Assembly: GCA_910585565.1 (NCBI GenBank)
Contig: CAJUFC010000157.1
Location: 1 to 25,071 of the forward strand
Direction of reading: 5' to 3'
Length of the DNA stretch: 25,071 nucleotides
Source of the DNA: an uncultured Eggerthellaceae bacterium
GTDB lineage: Bacteria > Actinomycetota > Coriobacteriia > Coriobacteriales > Eggerthellaceae
Shown here in pieces: positions 12,150 to 20,268 of this stretch (position 1 is its first letter; the number at the start of each line of letters is the position of its first letter). The position numbers were made by a program, and so were the translations under genes. The notes beneath the pieces were generated by a model. That model saw nothing but the letters and a program-made list of their open reading frames with translations. It searched no databases and was not told the DNA's origin.

Positions 12150-15011
12150 ATGCGAAGAACGAAACCCCGAGGTTTTGCGAGGAGCGCGCTGGCATGCATG
12201 CTGGCATCAACGCTGCTCGCGACGACCGCGCTGCCGTCCGGCTTGGCTTTCGCGAGCGGCGGCACGTCTGCTTCCAAGGCGGCGTTCCCCGACGCCGCGA
12301 TCGCGACCCAGGACGAGGCGACCTTGGAGGCCGCGGCGACCTTGGAGGCCGCGGCCCAGGACGAGGCGACCCAGGACGAGGCCCAAGACGAGGCGGCCCA
12401 GGACGAGGCGACCCAGGACGAGGCGACCCAGAAGATGCACCGCCTCTACAACCCCAATTCGGGCGAGCATTTCTACACCGCGAGCACGGTCGAGCGCGAC
12501 AACGCCGTCAACGCCGGCTGGCGCTACGAAGGCATCGGCTGGGAGGCCCCGGCCGCTTCCGACATCCCGGTGTTCAGGCTGTATTCGGGCACCGACCACC
12601 ACTACACCATGAGCGAGCCGGAGCGCAACGCGCTCGTGAAGGCCGGCTGGCGCTACGAGGGCATCGGCTGGCATTCCGATGCGGAGAAGCGGGTCGCCCT
12701 CTACCGGCAGTTCAACCCCAACGTCGATCCGACGGCCCGGACGAACAACTCGGGCTCCCACAACTACACGACTAGCTTGGAAGAGCATAAGGCGTTGCTG
12801 GGCGTCGGTTGGAACGACGAGGGCATTGGCTGGTATGCCGTGCGTGCCGGAAGCGGCGTCGGGGGCGATCTGCCGCCGGTCACGAAGCCGAACACGGGAA
12901 GCACGGGGAATTCGAGCGGGAGCTCGAGGCCGTCCGTGCGCCCCGGCGCCGACGTGACGAAGCCCACCAACAGTGGCGCGGCCAACGTCAGAAACGCGTG
13001 TCGCGGCCAGAAGACCGAGGGCCTGGTCTCGCTTTCCGACGCCATCGCCTATAACCAGCTGACCTTCGACGAGGCGACCGACAAATCGAAGGCCGTCACT
13101 GTCAGCCAGGAGACCATCCCGTACCTGCACGCCTCCGACTACGGCAGGCCGGTCGATCTGAAGATCGAGCTTCTGACGCCGTCGACGGCGAAGGCGGGCG
13201 AGACGCCGCTCGTCGTGTGGATCAACGGCGGCGGCTTCACCAGCTCGGACGTGGCCAAGAATCTCGACACGCGCCTCGCCCTGGCGAAGAGCGGCTACGT
13301 CGTCGCCTCCGTGCAGCACCGTACGAGCGCGGTCTCCAACTTCCCGGCGCCGCTGCAAGACGTCAAGGCCGCGATCCGCTTTTTGCGGGCCGATGCGGGC
13401 AAGTACAAGTTCGACACCGACAAGGTCGCCGTCGGCGGCAACTCCTCTGGCGGGTACTACGCCGCCATGGTGGGCGTCACGAGCAACCTCAAGTCGATCC
13501 AGTGGCCCAACCGGAAGGGCGATCTCGTCGACACCGATCTCGACGTGGGGGCGAATCTCGACCAGTCCTCCGCGGTGAGCGCCGTCGTCGACTTCTACGG
13601 CGTGTCCGACCTCACCGTCATCGGCGCCGGGCTGTCGCCTCAGATCCAGGCGAGCCACCGCTCTCCGGCCACCACCGAAGCGCTCCTGCTCAACGGCGCC
13701 GCGGCCGCCCAGAAAGGCGTCGGCGTGTTCGAGGATTCGATGATCCACAAGGTGTCCACGGCAAGCCCCTTCAGCTACATCGACGCCAACACCCCGCCCT
13801 TCATCATGTTCCACGGCACCGCCGACACGCTGGTGTCCCCCGTCGCGACCAAGATGCTGCAAAAGCGGCTCGACGACGCAGGCGTGAAGACCGAGCGCTA
13901 CGTCATCGAGGGCGCAGGCCACGGCGGCAACGAGTTTCTGCAGGAGACCGTGACCAAGCGCATGGTCGGCTTTCTGGATGCGAACGTGAAGAGCCCCGCC
14001 AGCGGGGCCGCGCTGGCCGCCGCGCCGACGGTCGATCTGGCCAAGGGCACCTCGGCGTGGAAGGCCGACGACCTGCCGACGCTGGCTGATGCCGTGGCGG
14101 GCGCCGAGACGATCGCCGTCGACCCCGACAAATGGGTCATCAACCAGGTGCGCGACGTGTCTTACAAGACGGTCGCCACGGGGAACAGCTACACCACCCT
14201 GAAGATGAACCTGCTTCTGCCCTCGAAGGCGAAAAGCGACGGCCCGCTGCCGGTGCTCTACTGCGCGGCCTGCGGCGCTTTCAACAAGTCGAACCCCGAC
14301 GCCATGCAGTATCTGCGCTATGCCGAGCGCGGCTACATCGTGGCCGTCTCCGAGATCCGCGTGGCTCCCAACGTGACCGCCCCGGCCCCGCTGCAGGACG
14401 CCAAGGCCGGCGTCAGGTGGCTGCGCGCCCATGCGGGCGAGTACAACATCGACCCGGGATGCATCATCGCGACCGGCTCCTCGGCAGGCGGCTACATGTG
14501 CGTCATGCTGGGCGCTTTGAGCAACACCACGCACTACAGCGACGCGATCAAGTTCGATGTGGGCGACAACCTCGAGTACAGCTCGTCGGTGCAGGGCGTC
14601 GTCGACTTCTACGGCGTGTCTGACCTCACCATCATCGGCGCTGGCCTCGACAACTACGATGTGCACGACTCGCCGTCCAACACCGAGGCGCTGCTGGTCA
14701 ACGGCACGGCGTTCGGCGCGAACCCGGGCGGCTCGGTGTTCGACGACCTCGACCGGACCGCCATATTCAGCCCCTTCACCTATCTCGACAAGGACGACCC
14801 GCCCTACCTGATGTTCCACGGCACGGTGGACACATCGGTGTCGCCCATCTCCACCATGGAGCTGTATCTGCGCTCTACGGCCCTCGGCACCCCGTCTGAG
14901 CGCTACTCGGTCGTGGGCGCGGGGCACGGCGGCTGGCATATGCAGACCGACCAGGTGAACGCGATCGTCGACAAGTTCATGGACGGCATCGTGGCATCGA
15001 GGGCGAAGTAG
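12150..15011 (+). CDS. Secreted protein with DUF5648 repeats and two tandem esterase domains
   Basis: 953 residues from ATG at 12150 (GGAGG before it). Signal peptide ~1-37, with FASG at its end. A low-complexity QDEAT/QDEA run follows (~52-95), then a DUF5648-type region (~96-231) with three repeats of the N-SGEHFYT ... W-YEGIGW type, then a Gly/Ser/Thr linker to ~285. Two related alpha/beta hydrolase domains follow. Domain 1 has WINGGG (oxyanion, ~357-362), GGNSSGG with Ser432, HGTAD with Asp559 and GAGHGG with His591. Domain 2 has GSSAGG with Ser778, HGTVD with Asp894 and GAGHGG with His926, but CAACG (705-709) replaces the NGGG oxyanion motif. Resembles extracellular polysaccharide or ester-cleaving BD-FAE-like enzymes. 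No sorting signal was seen at the C-terminus. The frame is open upstream to 11949 but without a ribosome site. Confidence 0.92.
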   Translation: MRRTKPRGFARSALACMLASTLLATTALPSGLAFASGGTSASKAAFPDAAIATQDEATLEAAATLEAAAQDEATQDEAQDEAAQDEATQDEATQKMHRLYNPNSGEHFYTASTVERDNAVNAGWRYEGIGWEAPAASDIPVFRLYSGTDHHYTMSEPERNALVKAGWRYEGIGWHSDAEKRVALYRQFNPNVDPTARTNNSGSHNYTTSLEEHKALLGVGWNDEGIGWYAVRAGSGVGGDLPPVTKPNTGSTGNSSGSSRPSVRPGADVTKPTNSGAANVRNACRGQKTEGLVSLSDAIAYNQLTFDEATDKSKAVTVSQETIPYLHASDYGRPVDLKIELLTPSTAKAGETPLVVWINGGGFTSSDVAKNLDTRLALAKSGYVVASVQHRTSAVSNFPAPLQDVKAAIRFLRADAGKYKFDTDKVAVGGNSSGGYYAAMVGVTSNLKSIQWPNRKGDLVDTDLDVGANLDQSSAVSAVVDFYGVSDLTVIGAGLSPQIQASHRSPATTEALLLNGAAAAQKGVGVFEDSMIHKVSTASPFSYIDANTPPFIMFHGTADTLVSPVATKMLQKRLDDAGVKTERYVIEGAGHGGNEFLQETVTKRMVGFLDANVKSPASGAALAAAPTVDLAKGTSAWKADDLPTLADAVAGAETIAVDPDKWVINQVRDVSYKTVATGNSYTTLKMNLLLPSKAKSDGPLPVLYCAACGAFNKSNPDAMQYLRYAERGYIVAVSEIRVAPNVTAPAPLQDAKAGVRWLRAHAGEYNIDPGCIIATGSSAGGYMCVMLGALSNTTHYSDAIKFDVGDNLEYSSSVQGVVDFYGVSDLTIIGAGLDNYDVHDSPSNTEALLVNGTAFGANPGGSVFDDLDRTAIFSPFTYLDKDDPPYLMFHGTVDTSVSPISTMELYLRSTALGTPSERYSVVGAGHGGWHMQTDQVNAIVDKFMDGIVASRAK
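12304..12434 (+). repeat. In-gene tandem repeats encoding QDEAT/TLEAAA units
   Basis: GACCCAGGACGAGGC-type 12-15-base units recur about seven times, and GACCTTGGAGGCCGCG occurs twice. They encode an acidic Gln-Asp-Glu-Ala-(Thr) run between signal peptide and first binding repeats. All units are multiples of three, so copy number can vary by slippage without breaking the frame. Confidence 0.85.
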
Positions 15012-15134
15012 CGCTTTTGCCTTCCATATCTCTTTTCCGCCAAAGGGGGCCGCAGCGAAAGCCGCGGTCCCCTGCCTGCATGCGAGGGCGTGTTGCGGGG
15101 GACGGGGAAGGACGACCGACACGCTTGCGCTCGG

Positions 15135-15190
15135 AACACAGGGAACCGTCCCCTGTGTTGGCGGCCCCTGTGTTGCCCCCCTGTGTTGGC
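15135..15190. repeat. Palindromic repeat with half-arms next to the ABC permease stop
   Basis: The full unit is at 15135-15160, with arms AACACAGGG/CCCTGTGTT around AACCGTC. Half-arms follow at CCCCTGTGTTG (15165-15175) and CCCTGTGTTGGCGGC (15179-15193). The last one abuts the TGA of the permease gene. This lies in the convergent gap between the esterase and permease genes. No other terminator is evident there. Confidence 0.9.
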
Positions 15191-15193
15191 GGC

Positions 15194-16450
15194 TCAGGCG
15201 ACTTGGTGTTTGCTGAAGCTGCGGGCGGCCAGGAGGGAGCCGCCGGCAAACAGGGCCATGCCGAGCGCAGCGAGCATGACGGGGTAGGCGACCACGATAG
15301 GGCCGAGCGCGTAGGACACCATGTCGAAAAGGTCGTGTGGGTTCAAGGCGAGGTAGGGGAACAGGAACAGCACATGGTTCGCGATGCTGTTATGCAGGTT
15401 CGGCACGAAGGCCGGCACGATTACGATTGCAACCCCCAAAGCCAAGATTCCCATCGATGACCGCACGCGGGCCGACAACGCCAGCACGATCCCCAGCAGC
15501 CCGAGCGTCGCCAGGTAGCCGATGAGGCAGCAGACGAGCGCCGCCGCGGAGAGGCTCATGCTATACGTCGCTGTCAGCTTCCAGGCCTGCAGGGGCAGCC
15601 CAGCCCCGTCTGCGCCGAACAGCGCCAGCGGCACGACCAGCAAGACCAGCGCCATGAGCCAGTAGATGGCGCTCGAGACGATGACGGCGGCTATCACCTT
15701 GGCTGCCCCGAGACGCGACTTTCCGAAGCGCGTCGAGAGGAGCACCGCATCCGTCTTCTCCCGATACTCGACGTTGAAGACCCCCGCGCACGCGATCGTG
15801 ACAGCGAGGAGCGCGAATATGAGGAATTGCGCCAGATTGAAGAACTCCTCCCAGCCGCCTGCGTATCCGTACTCCACGGGCGTGTGAACGCTGGCGGCCT
15901 TGCTCGTCCAGAAGCGCTTCTCTGCATCGGTGTAGGCGAAGGCTCCTTCCGGGTCCTCGAGCTGTGACGCGACCTTGGAGCGTATCTGCCCGTACAGGTC
16001 GATCGTCGTCGAGTCGTCGATGGTCACCGCCACCGATACGGGCATCTGGTATCCCACCATCCACGGGCGCACCAAGAGGCTCAGGTATGCGCCATGTGCC
16101 GCGTTGAACTTCCAGTACGCTGCGGCCTCATCGCCGGCATCGGCGCGGTCGTAGCGATAGGCGTCCTTCACCTCGCCTTCGGGGTCGATGAACGCCTTGT
16201 ATTCCCGCATGACCTCCGTTGCCTTCTCGTCAGTGATGGGTCCGGCAAGGGCGTCGGCGTTCGCCTTCATCTGCGCGATGGCCGATGTGCCCTCGAGCTC
16301 TGTGCCCACGTGCTCGGGGTCGAGCGCGTGCTGCGAGGTGACGTTGAACCAGAGGATGGCGCACAGCATGGCGAAGATGGCTCCGAGGGAGACCTGAAGG
16401 ACGCGCTTTGACAGGATCTTCTTGAGCTCGAATCTGATCAGGCTACCCAT
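15194..16450 (-). CDS. ABC transporter permease (ABC-2-like)
   Basis: 418 residues from ATG at 16450 (AGAGGA seven bases upstream), overlapping the end of the ATPase gene by eight bases, so translation is probably coupled. The N-terminus MGSLIRFELKKILSKRVLQVSLGAIFAMLCAILWF is the typical ABC-2 start with one span. An extracytoplasmic domain (~45-195) follows, with several acidic and aromatic stretches. Six or so further spans begin at FFNLAQFLIFALLAVTIACAGVFNVEYREKTDAVLLSTRFGKSRLGAAKVIAA, the conserved coupling region of this family. The large outer domain between spans 1 and 2 is typical of exporters or self-protection transporters of peptides and lipids. The last residues are followed directly by a repeat element. 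Confidence 0.88.
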   Translation of the reverse strand: MGSLIRFELKKILSKRVLQVSLGAIFAMLCAILWFNVTSQHALDPEHVGTELEGTSAIAQMKANADALAGPITDEKATEVMREYKAFIDPEGEVKDAYRYDRADAGDEAAAYWKFNAAHGAYLSLLVRPWMVGYQMPVSVAVTIDDSTTIDLYGQIRSKVASQLEDPEGAFAYTDAEKRFWTSKAASVHTPVEYGYAGGWEEFFNLAQFLIFALLAVTIACAGVFNVEYREKTDAVLLSTRFGKSRLGAAKVIAAVIVSSAIYWLMALVLLVVPLALFGADGAGLPLQAWKLTATYSMSLSAAALVCCLIGYLATLGLLGIVLALSARVRSSMGILALGVAIVIVPAFVPNLHNSIANHVLFLFPYLALNPHDLFDMVSYALGPIVVAYPVMLAALGMALFAGGSLLAARSFSKHQVA

Positions 16451-17357
16451 GATGAGGTCCTCTCGCTTCGGCAGCATCGTTGGGCTGTTTGGGCTGCTCG
16501 TTGAACAGGTGCAAGTACACGTCCTCTAACGTCGGCTCGACAGGATGTGCCTGGGGATGGGGAGGCGCGTCTGCGACCAGGCGCACGACGGCGTTGCCGC
16601 TGCGGTCGTAGTGGAGGTTGCCGACGTCCACGCGCGACGCCATGGCATCGGCCTCGCGGGGGCTAACGCTGCATTCCCACACCTGGCCGCGCAGGCCGGA
16701 CACGATCTGCTCGACCGTTCCCGTCGTCAGGATGGCCCCGTCGCGCATGACGAGGATCTCGTCGGCGATGTATTCCACGTCCGAGACGATGTGGGTGGAG
16801 AGGATGACGATCTTGTCCTGGGCGAGCGACGATATGAGGTTGCGGAACCGCACGCGCTCCTTCGGGTCGAGCCCGGCGGTGGGCTCGTCGAGCACAAGCA
16901 CCTGCGGGTCGTTGATGACCGCCTGCGCGATGCCGAGCCGCTGCTTCATGCCTCCTGAGAACGTGCGGATCTTGCGCCGGGCCACGTCTGCGAGGCCGAC
17001 CAGGTCGAGCAGCTCTCGCGACCTCCGTCGCGCCGCGCGCCTGTCAAGCCCCTTGAGGGCAGACAGGTAGAGCATGAAGTCGAGGGCGGTGAAGTCAGGA
17101 TAGTATCCGAAGTCCTGGGGCAGATAGCCCAGCACGCCTCGATAGCTCGCGCCCAGACGATCGATGGGGGATCCGTTCCACAGGACGCTGCCGGAGGTGG
17201 GCTTGAGCACGTCGCATATCATGGACATGAGCGTGGTCTTGCCCGCCCCGTTGGCGCCCAGAAGCCCGTAGACCCCCGGAGAGAACGCCGCGCTCACGCG
17301 GTCGACGGCGATGGCGGCACCGAACTGCTTGGTGAGCCGATCTAGTTTGAGTTCCAT
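16443..17357 (-). CDS. ABC transporter ATP-binding protein
   Basis: 304 residues, AAAGGA eight bases before the ATG. All ATPase motifs are intact: Walker A GANGAGKTT (~34-42), Q-loop YLPQDFGYYP, signature FSGGMKQRLGIAQ, Walker B VLVLDEPTAGLDP and the switch ILSTHIVSDVEYIADE. The C-terminal ~80 residues are the variable extension found in BcrA/CcmA-type exporter ATPases, ending in a His/Pro-rich tail. It pairs with the permease encoded by the overlapping next gene. Its start is 90 bases after the membrane-protein gene of the sigma-factor unit, so the four genes probably form one operon. Confidence 0.93.
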   Translation of the reverse strand: MELKLDRLTKQFGAAIAVDRVSAAFSPGVYGLLGANGAGKTTLMSMICDVLKPTSGSVLWNGSPIDRLGASYRGVLGYLPQDFGYYPDFTALDFMLYLSALKGLDRRAARRRSRELLDLVGLADVARRKIRTFSGGMKQRLGIAQAVINDPQVLVLDEPTAGLDPKERVRFRNLISSLAQDKIVILSTHIVSDVEYIADEILVMRDGAILTTGTVEQIVSGLRGQVWECSVSPREADAMASRVDVGNLHYDRSGNAVVRLVADAPPHPQAHPVEPTLEDVYLHLFNEQPKQPNDAAEARGPHHG

Positions 17358-17447
17358 CTATGGTGTCCTTTCTTGTGCGTTTGTGGCGGGATCGCGATAT
17401 GGCTTGCGGACGTTCGCATCGATGCGGCGCTGGCGCTGGCGGCGCCG

Positions 17448-18230
17448 CTACCCGCGAGTCGGAAGCGCTGTGCGGAAGATGCTGCCTGATGCCACCTGCG
17501 CGACGAGACGGCGTGCCTCGTAGAGCGCAAGCGCGAGCGCCACGACGAGGGAGGCAGACCAGACGACCATCGAGGCGTCTGAGTACCAGTGCGGGAAGGC
17601 CGTGCTTGCCCCCCAGATGCCGGCGACGGTGCAGGACGCCGCCGCGATGCAGGCCGTGACGCATCTCCCCCGCGTGATGCGCGACAGGTAGAGGCAGGCT
17701 GCGCAGAAGGAAAAGAAGGGGGTTGCGGCGTAGAGGAAAACCCGGAACGGGTCGCTGTCGGCTATGGCTGGGACCAGGCATGCCGCCAGCGACATCCAAA
17801 GCACGTCAGCGAGGCCGAAGAGGATGAGCCTGCCCACCAGCACCTGCGTGGCGTCGTGGCGGCACGCAGCCTCCAGCTCTGCCATGCCGCTCTCGAAGCT
17901 CTTGAACACGGACGGAACGGCCAGGGCGACCGAGAGTACCGAGGCGACCATCACGATGAGCATGGTCGCGTCGCTTTCGCTGCAAGCGCTTACGAGAAGC
18001 AGCATCCCGACGAGCAGCGTCAGTTGCGCCACCCAGGCGCGTGGGCTCACGAAGCGGAGCTGTCCGGCGAGGAAGCGCCAGTACGGCATGGCCCTCGCCT
18101 GTCCGACGACCGAGCAGCGCGCGGCCTGGCCGGAGACCAGCGCTATGACGTGCGCCTTCGCATCCTCGTCGACGGGAGCATCGGTGCTCTTGTAGTAGGC
18201 GCGCAGGTCTTCTCTCATCGAATCGCTCAT
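17448..18230 (-). CDS. Membrane protein, candidate anti-sigma or sensor partner
   Basis: 260 residues. The ATG overlaps the sigma gene's stop (ATGA), indicating translational coupling. A ~70-residue charged, probably cytoplasmic N-terminus (MSDSMREDLRAYYKS ... QARAMPYWRFLAGQLRFVSPR) is followed by six hydrophobic segments between ~70 and 245. I do not recognise a named domain. There is no HxxxCxxC zinc anti-sigma motif. The arrangement of ECF sigma factor followed by a coupled membrane protein with a cytoplasmic N-terminal domain is that of sigma/anti-sigma pairs, so the N-terminus may bind the sigma factor. Alternatively it is a third subunit of the downstream ABC transporter. Confidence 0.75.
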   Translation of the reverse strand: MSDSMREDLRAYYKSTDAPVDEDAKAHVIALVSGQAARCSVVGQARAMPYWRFLAGQLRFVSPRAWVAQLTLLVGMLLLVSACSESDATMLIVMVASVLSVALAVPSVFKSFESGMAELEAACRHDATQVLVGRLILFGLADVLWMSLAACLVPAIADSDPFRVFLYAATPFFSFCAACLYLSRITRGRCVTACIAAASCTVAGIWGASTAFPHWYSDASMVVWSASLVVALALALYEARRLVAQVASGSIFRTALPTRG

Positions 18231-18745
18231 CGTTGGTCGTCTCCTATCATCTGCCTGAGGGCATCGAGGGCGCGTCGCTCGAGGCGATAGAGCGCGAACC
18301 TCGATGCGCCCAAGATCGCGGCGACATCCGCCATCTTGAGGTCTTGTCCATAGCGAAGCTCCAGCACTTCCCGTTCGTCGGCCGCCAGGCGAGAGAGGGC
18401 GTCTGCCAGGAGGAGGTTGCGTTGGTAGCGCTCCTGCGCCGGATCGGGAATCCTCTCGGCATCGGCCTCGTCGAGGGCAACCGTGGGCCTTGCGTGTCGC
18501 ATGATGTCGATGCAGGCGTTCCGGGCGCAGGTATAGAGGTAGGCAAGCGGCTTTCCCCGGGAGTCATAGACGGCCCGAGACTTCGCCAGGCGCATGAAGA
18601 CGTCCTGCGTGGCGTCTTTGGCGTCCTCTGCCGTCGGCAGGCGCCGCGCGCAATAGCGAAAGATCTCGTCGTAGTGCTCCTCGGCGAACCGGGCGAGCAG
18701 GTCTGCATCCAAGAGCTGGTCTCGCTCGCGATCGCCGCTATCCAT
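18227..18745 (-). CDS. ECF-type RNA polymerase sigma factor
   Basis: 172 residues from ATG at 18745. The start is uncertain: a strong AGGAGG near 18775 would better fit a TTG at 18760, while the ATG has AAAGG three bases before it. Region 2 is clear: FAEEHYDEIFRYCARRLPTAEDAKDATQDVFMRLAK ... PLAYLYTCARNACIDIMRHAR. Region 4 is also clear: LSRLAADEREVLELRYGQDLKMADVAAILGASRFALYRLERRALDALRQ. No N-terminal region 1.1, as expected for ECF. It is the first gene of the unit with a membrane protein and an ABC transporter, which it probably activates, including itself. The signal is likely envelope stress or a peptide substrate. Confidence 0.92.
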   Translation of the reverse strand: MDSGDRERDQLLDADLLARFAEEHYDEIFRYCARRLPTAEDAKDATQDVFMRLAKSRAVYDSRGKPLAYLYTCARNACIDIMRHARPTVALDEADAERIPDPAQERYQRNLLLADALSRLAADEREVLELRYGQDLKMADVAAILGASRFALYRLERRALDALRQMIGDDQR

Positions 18746-18908
18746 AGGCCTTTCTTTCAACTGCCTTTTCACCTCCTATACTGCTTAACGTTGGCGCGAG
18801 AGGAAATGTGCGCCGCATTGCGGAAAACCATTGTGCGCCTAACCCGACGGGGCGAGGCGGACGGGTCGACGGCCGCCTGCATCAAGCGAGCCTCGGTTTG
18901 AGTCGCGG

Positions 18909-18990
18909 CCTGTGTCGAGGGGACGGTCCCTGAGCACAGGGAACCGTCCCCTGTGTTGCTGCCCTGTGCTATGCAGGCCCCTGTGCTATG
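18909..18990. repeat. Compact, back-to-back pair of palindromic repeats
   Basis: A decayed unit near 18909-18935 (TGTGTCGAGGGGACGGTCCC) directly abuts a complete unit at 18933-18959 in the opposite direction. Half-arms CCCTGTGCTATG and CCCCTGTGCTATG follow, ending near 18990. The half-arms use the ATAGCACAG variant although the adjoining full unit ends in TGTGTTGC. It lies between the divergent sigma-factor and lipoprotein genes, the only copy here not directly after a stop codon. Confidence 0.85.
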
Positions 18991-19055
18991 CCGCCGTCAG
19001 CGAGATTCTGGAAGGGCTTGCCGCATCCATTGCCGTCTCTCCGACGATGATGTGC

Positions 19056-19061
19056 TAGATT
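19056..19061 (+). promoter_or_regulatory. Possible extended -10 box for the lipoprotein gene
   Basis: TGCTAGATT gives TG-N-TAGATT, an extended -10 form, about 49 bases before the ATG at 19110. No good -35 at standard distance is visible (TTGCCG at 19030-19035 is spaced by 20). Confidence 0.3.
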
Positions 19062-19109
19062 TTGGGAAGCGTTTGTTTCATAGGCAAAATGAAAAAGGAG
19101 AGGGAAGCA

Positions 19110-19670
19110 ATGAAGCTGACGAAATCGCTGGCCGCAATCGGCGTGTCTGCCATGATGGTGATGTCCGTGGGCGCCCTTGCGGGCTGCAACGCCGCCAACG
19201 AGGCCAACGAAGAGGTTATCCGCGAGGCGATAACCCAAGAGCTTGATCCGTACAAGAACCACGACTCGAGAGCCGTGGACCAGATTCGCTCCCAGAACGC
19301 GGTTGCGCTCGCGACGGTGGGAATCGACGGAGAGCAATACGCTGAGGCGCTGCTGGACGGCTTCGACTACGCCATCGAGGATGTGACCGTTGATGGCAAC
19401 AACGCCACCGCCACGCTCGTCATGACCCAGAAGAACATCGACGAGAACGAGGCCGAGGTCATCATGGAAGAGCTCGTCGAGGACCCTGCGTTCGTGGCGA
19501 TGACGGATGACGAGCGCAAGGCCGCCGTGGGCGAGAAGATCTTCGAGTACATCGAGAGCGTTCCGTCCGCTCCGCAAGACCCCGTCGAGCTCGAGTTCGT
19601 CATGGACGGCAACATGTGGAACCTCACCGACGACTCCAAGACGAAGATGGAAAGCCTCTTTACGTTCTAG
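19110..19670 (+). CDS. Small secreted lipoprotein, function unknown
   Basis: 186 residues from ATG at 19110 with GGAGAGGGAAG before it. Residues 1-26 form a lipoprotein signal ending in LAGC (Cys26). The mature part is acidic and mostly helical: NEANEEVIREAITQELDPYKN, then a central DYAIEDVTVDGNNATATLVMTQKNIDENEAEVIMEEL, then VELEFVMDGNMWNLTDDSKTKMESLFTF. The order (helix, strand pair, helices, closing strand with MWNL) resembles small DUF4878/DUF5105-like lipoproteins with a cystatin- or NTF2-like fold. That family assignment is a guess from pattern. It has its own promoter region and a strong terminator, so it appears monocistronic. Confidence 0.85.
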   Translation: MKLTKSLAAIGVSAMMVMSVGALAGCNAANEANEEVIREAITQELDPYKNHDSRAVDQIRSQNAVALATVGIDGEQYAEALLDGFDYAIEDVTVDGNNATATLVMTQKNIDENEAEVIMEELVEDPAFVAMTDDERKAAVGEKIFEYIESVPSAPQDPVELEFVMDGNMWNLTDDSKTKMESLFTF

Positions 19671-19691
19671 GTCTGCAACACAGACAGCCGA

Positions 19692-19726
19692 GGGGCGGGA
19701 CGCTGCGGTGCGTCCCGCCCCTTTTT
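19692..19726 (+). terminator. Intrinsic terminator after the lipoprotein gene
   Basis: GGGGCGGGACGC (19692-19703) pairs perfectly with 19710-19721 around a six-base loop and is followed by TTTTT. It lies 22 bases past the lipoprotein stop codon and before the ArsC-like gene. It is the only textbook intrinsic terminator I found in the window. Confidence 0.93.
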
Positions 19727-19744
19727 CATGAGGGAGGAGACGCT

Positions 19745-20116
19745 ATGACGAGCGACATCTTGTTCTTGGAATACCCGAAGTGCTCGACCTGCCAGAAGGC
19801 ACGGAAGTGGCTTGATGCGCAGGGTGTGGCCTACGACGCGCGCCACATCGTCGAGGACAATCCTTCGGCCGACGAGCTGCGGCGCTGGCACGAGCTGAGC
19901 GGGCTGCCCCTCAAGCGCTTCTTCAACACGAGCGGCATGCTCTATCGCGAGCTGGAGCTCTCGAAGAAGCTGCCCGCCATGGACGAGGCGGCTCAATACG
20001 ACTTGCTCGCCACCAACGGCATGCTGGTGAAGCGTCCGCTTCTGGTGACGGGGGCTGCAGCGGTACCCGGCTTCAAGGAGGGCATATGGGCTGAGGCCCT
20101 AGGCGTTGCGCTGTAG
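19745..20116 (+). CDS. ArsC/Spx-family thioredoxin-fold protein
   Basis: 123 residues from ATG at 19745, GGAGGAG just before it. The N-terminus LFLEYPKCSTCQKARKWLDAQGVAYDARHIVEDNPSADELRRW is the ArsC/Spx/YffB signature. Cys13 and Cys16 form a CxxC. FFNTSGMLYRELEL and the LLATNGMLVKRPLLV motif (Arg needed for the ArsC-type reaction or Spx-type contact) follow. Length fits the family. It may be a glutaredoxin-linked reductase or a regulator; the CxxC favours the YffB/Spx-like branch over classical arsenate reductase. No arsenic genes lie nearby. It is separated from the lipoprotein gene by a terminator, so a promoter of its own or read-through is needed. A repeat pair follows its stop. Confidence 0.88.
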   Translation: MTSDILFLEYPKCSTCQKARKWLDAQGVAYDARHIVEDNPSADELRRWHELSGLPLKRFFNTSGMLYRELELSKKLPAMDEAAQYDLLATNGMLVKRPLLVTGAAAVPGFKEGIWAEALGVAL

Positions 20117-20145
20117 CGCCCTACGGCGGGTCGGGGCGTTCCCGC

Positions 20146-20262
20146 AACACAGAGTAACACAGGGGACGGTTCTCTGTGTTGTCGGTTCTCTGTGTTGTTG
20201 GGGCGTCTCCGTAACACAGAGAACCGTCCCCTGTGTTGCCCTGTGTTGCCATGTGTTGCAGG
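20146..20262. repeat. REPIN-like inverted pair between convergent ArsC-like and kinase genes
   Basis: Unit 1 is at 20155-20181 (TAACACAGGGGACGGTTC direction), with a half-arm AACACAGAG at 20146-20154 before it and a partial right half after it (CGGTTCTCTGTGTTG, 20183-20197). Unit 2 is at 20211-20239 in opposite direction with arms GTAACACAG/CTGTGTTGC, followed by half-arms CCTGTGTTGCC and ATGTGTTGCAG. It ends eight bases from the kinase stop codon. Spacer 29 bases. Each unit has the polarity seen after other stop codons relative to the gene it abuts. Confidence 0.92.
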
Positions 20263-20268
20263 GGCGCG

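Noticed and set aside
12207..15122. 971-codon open frame on the minus strand
   Set aside because: It is fully antisense to the secreted esterase, shows Arg/Gly/His/Val-rich composition typical of a shadow frame in high-GC DNA, and has no recognisable domain.
19745..20116. Arsenate resistance locus
   Set aside because: Only the ArsC-like fold is present; no arsenic regulator or pump nearby, and the CxxC is more like YffB/Spx proteins.
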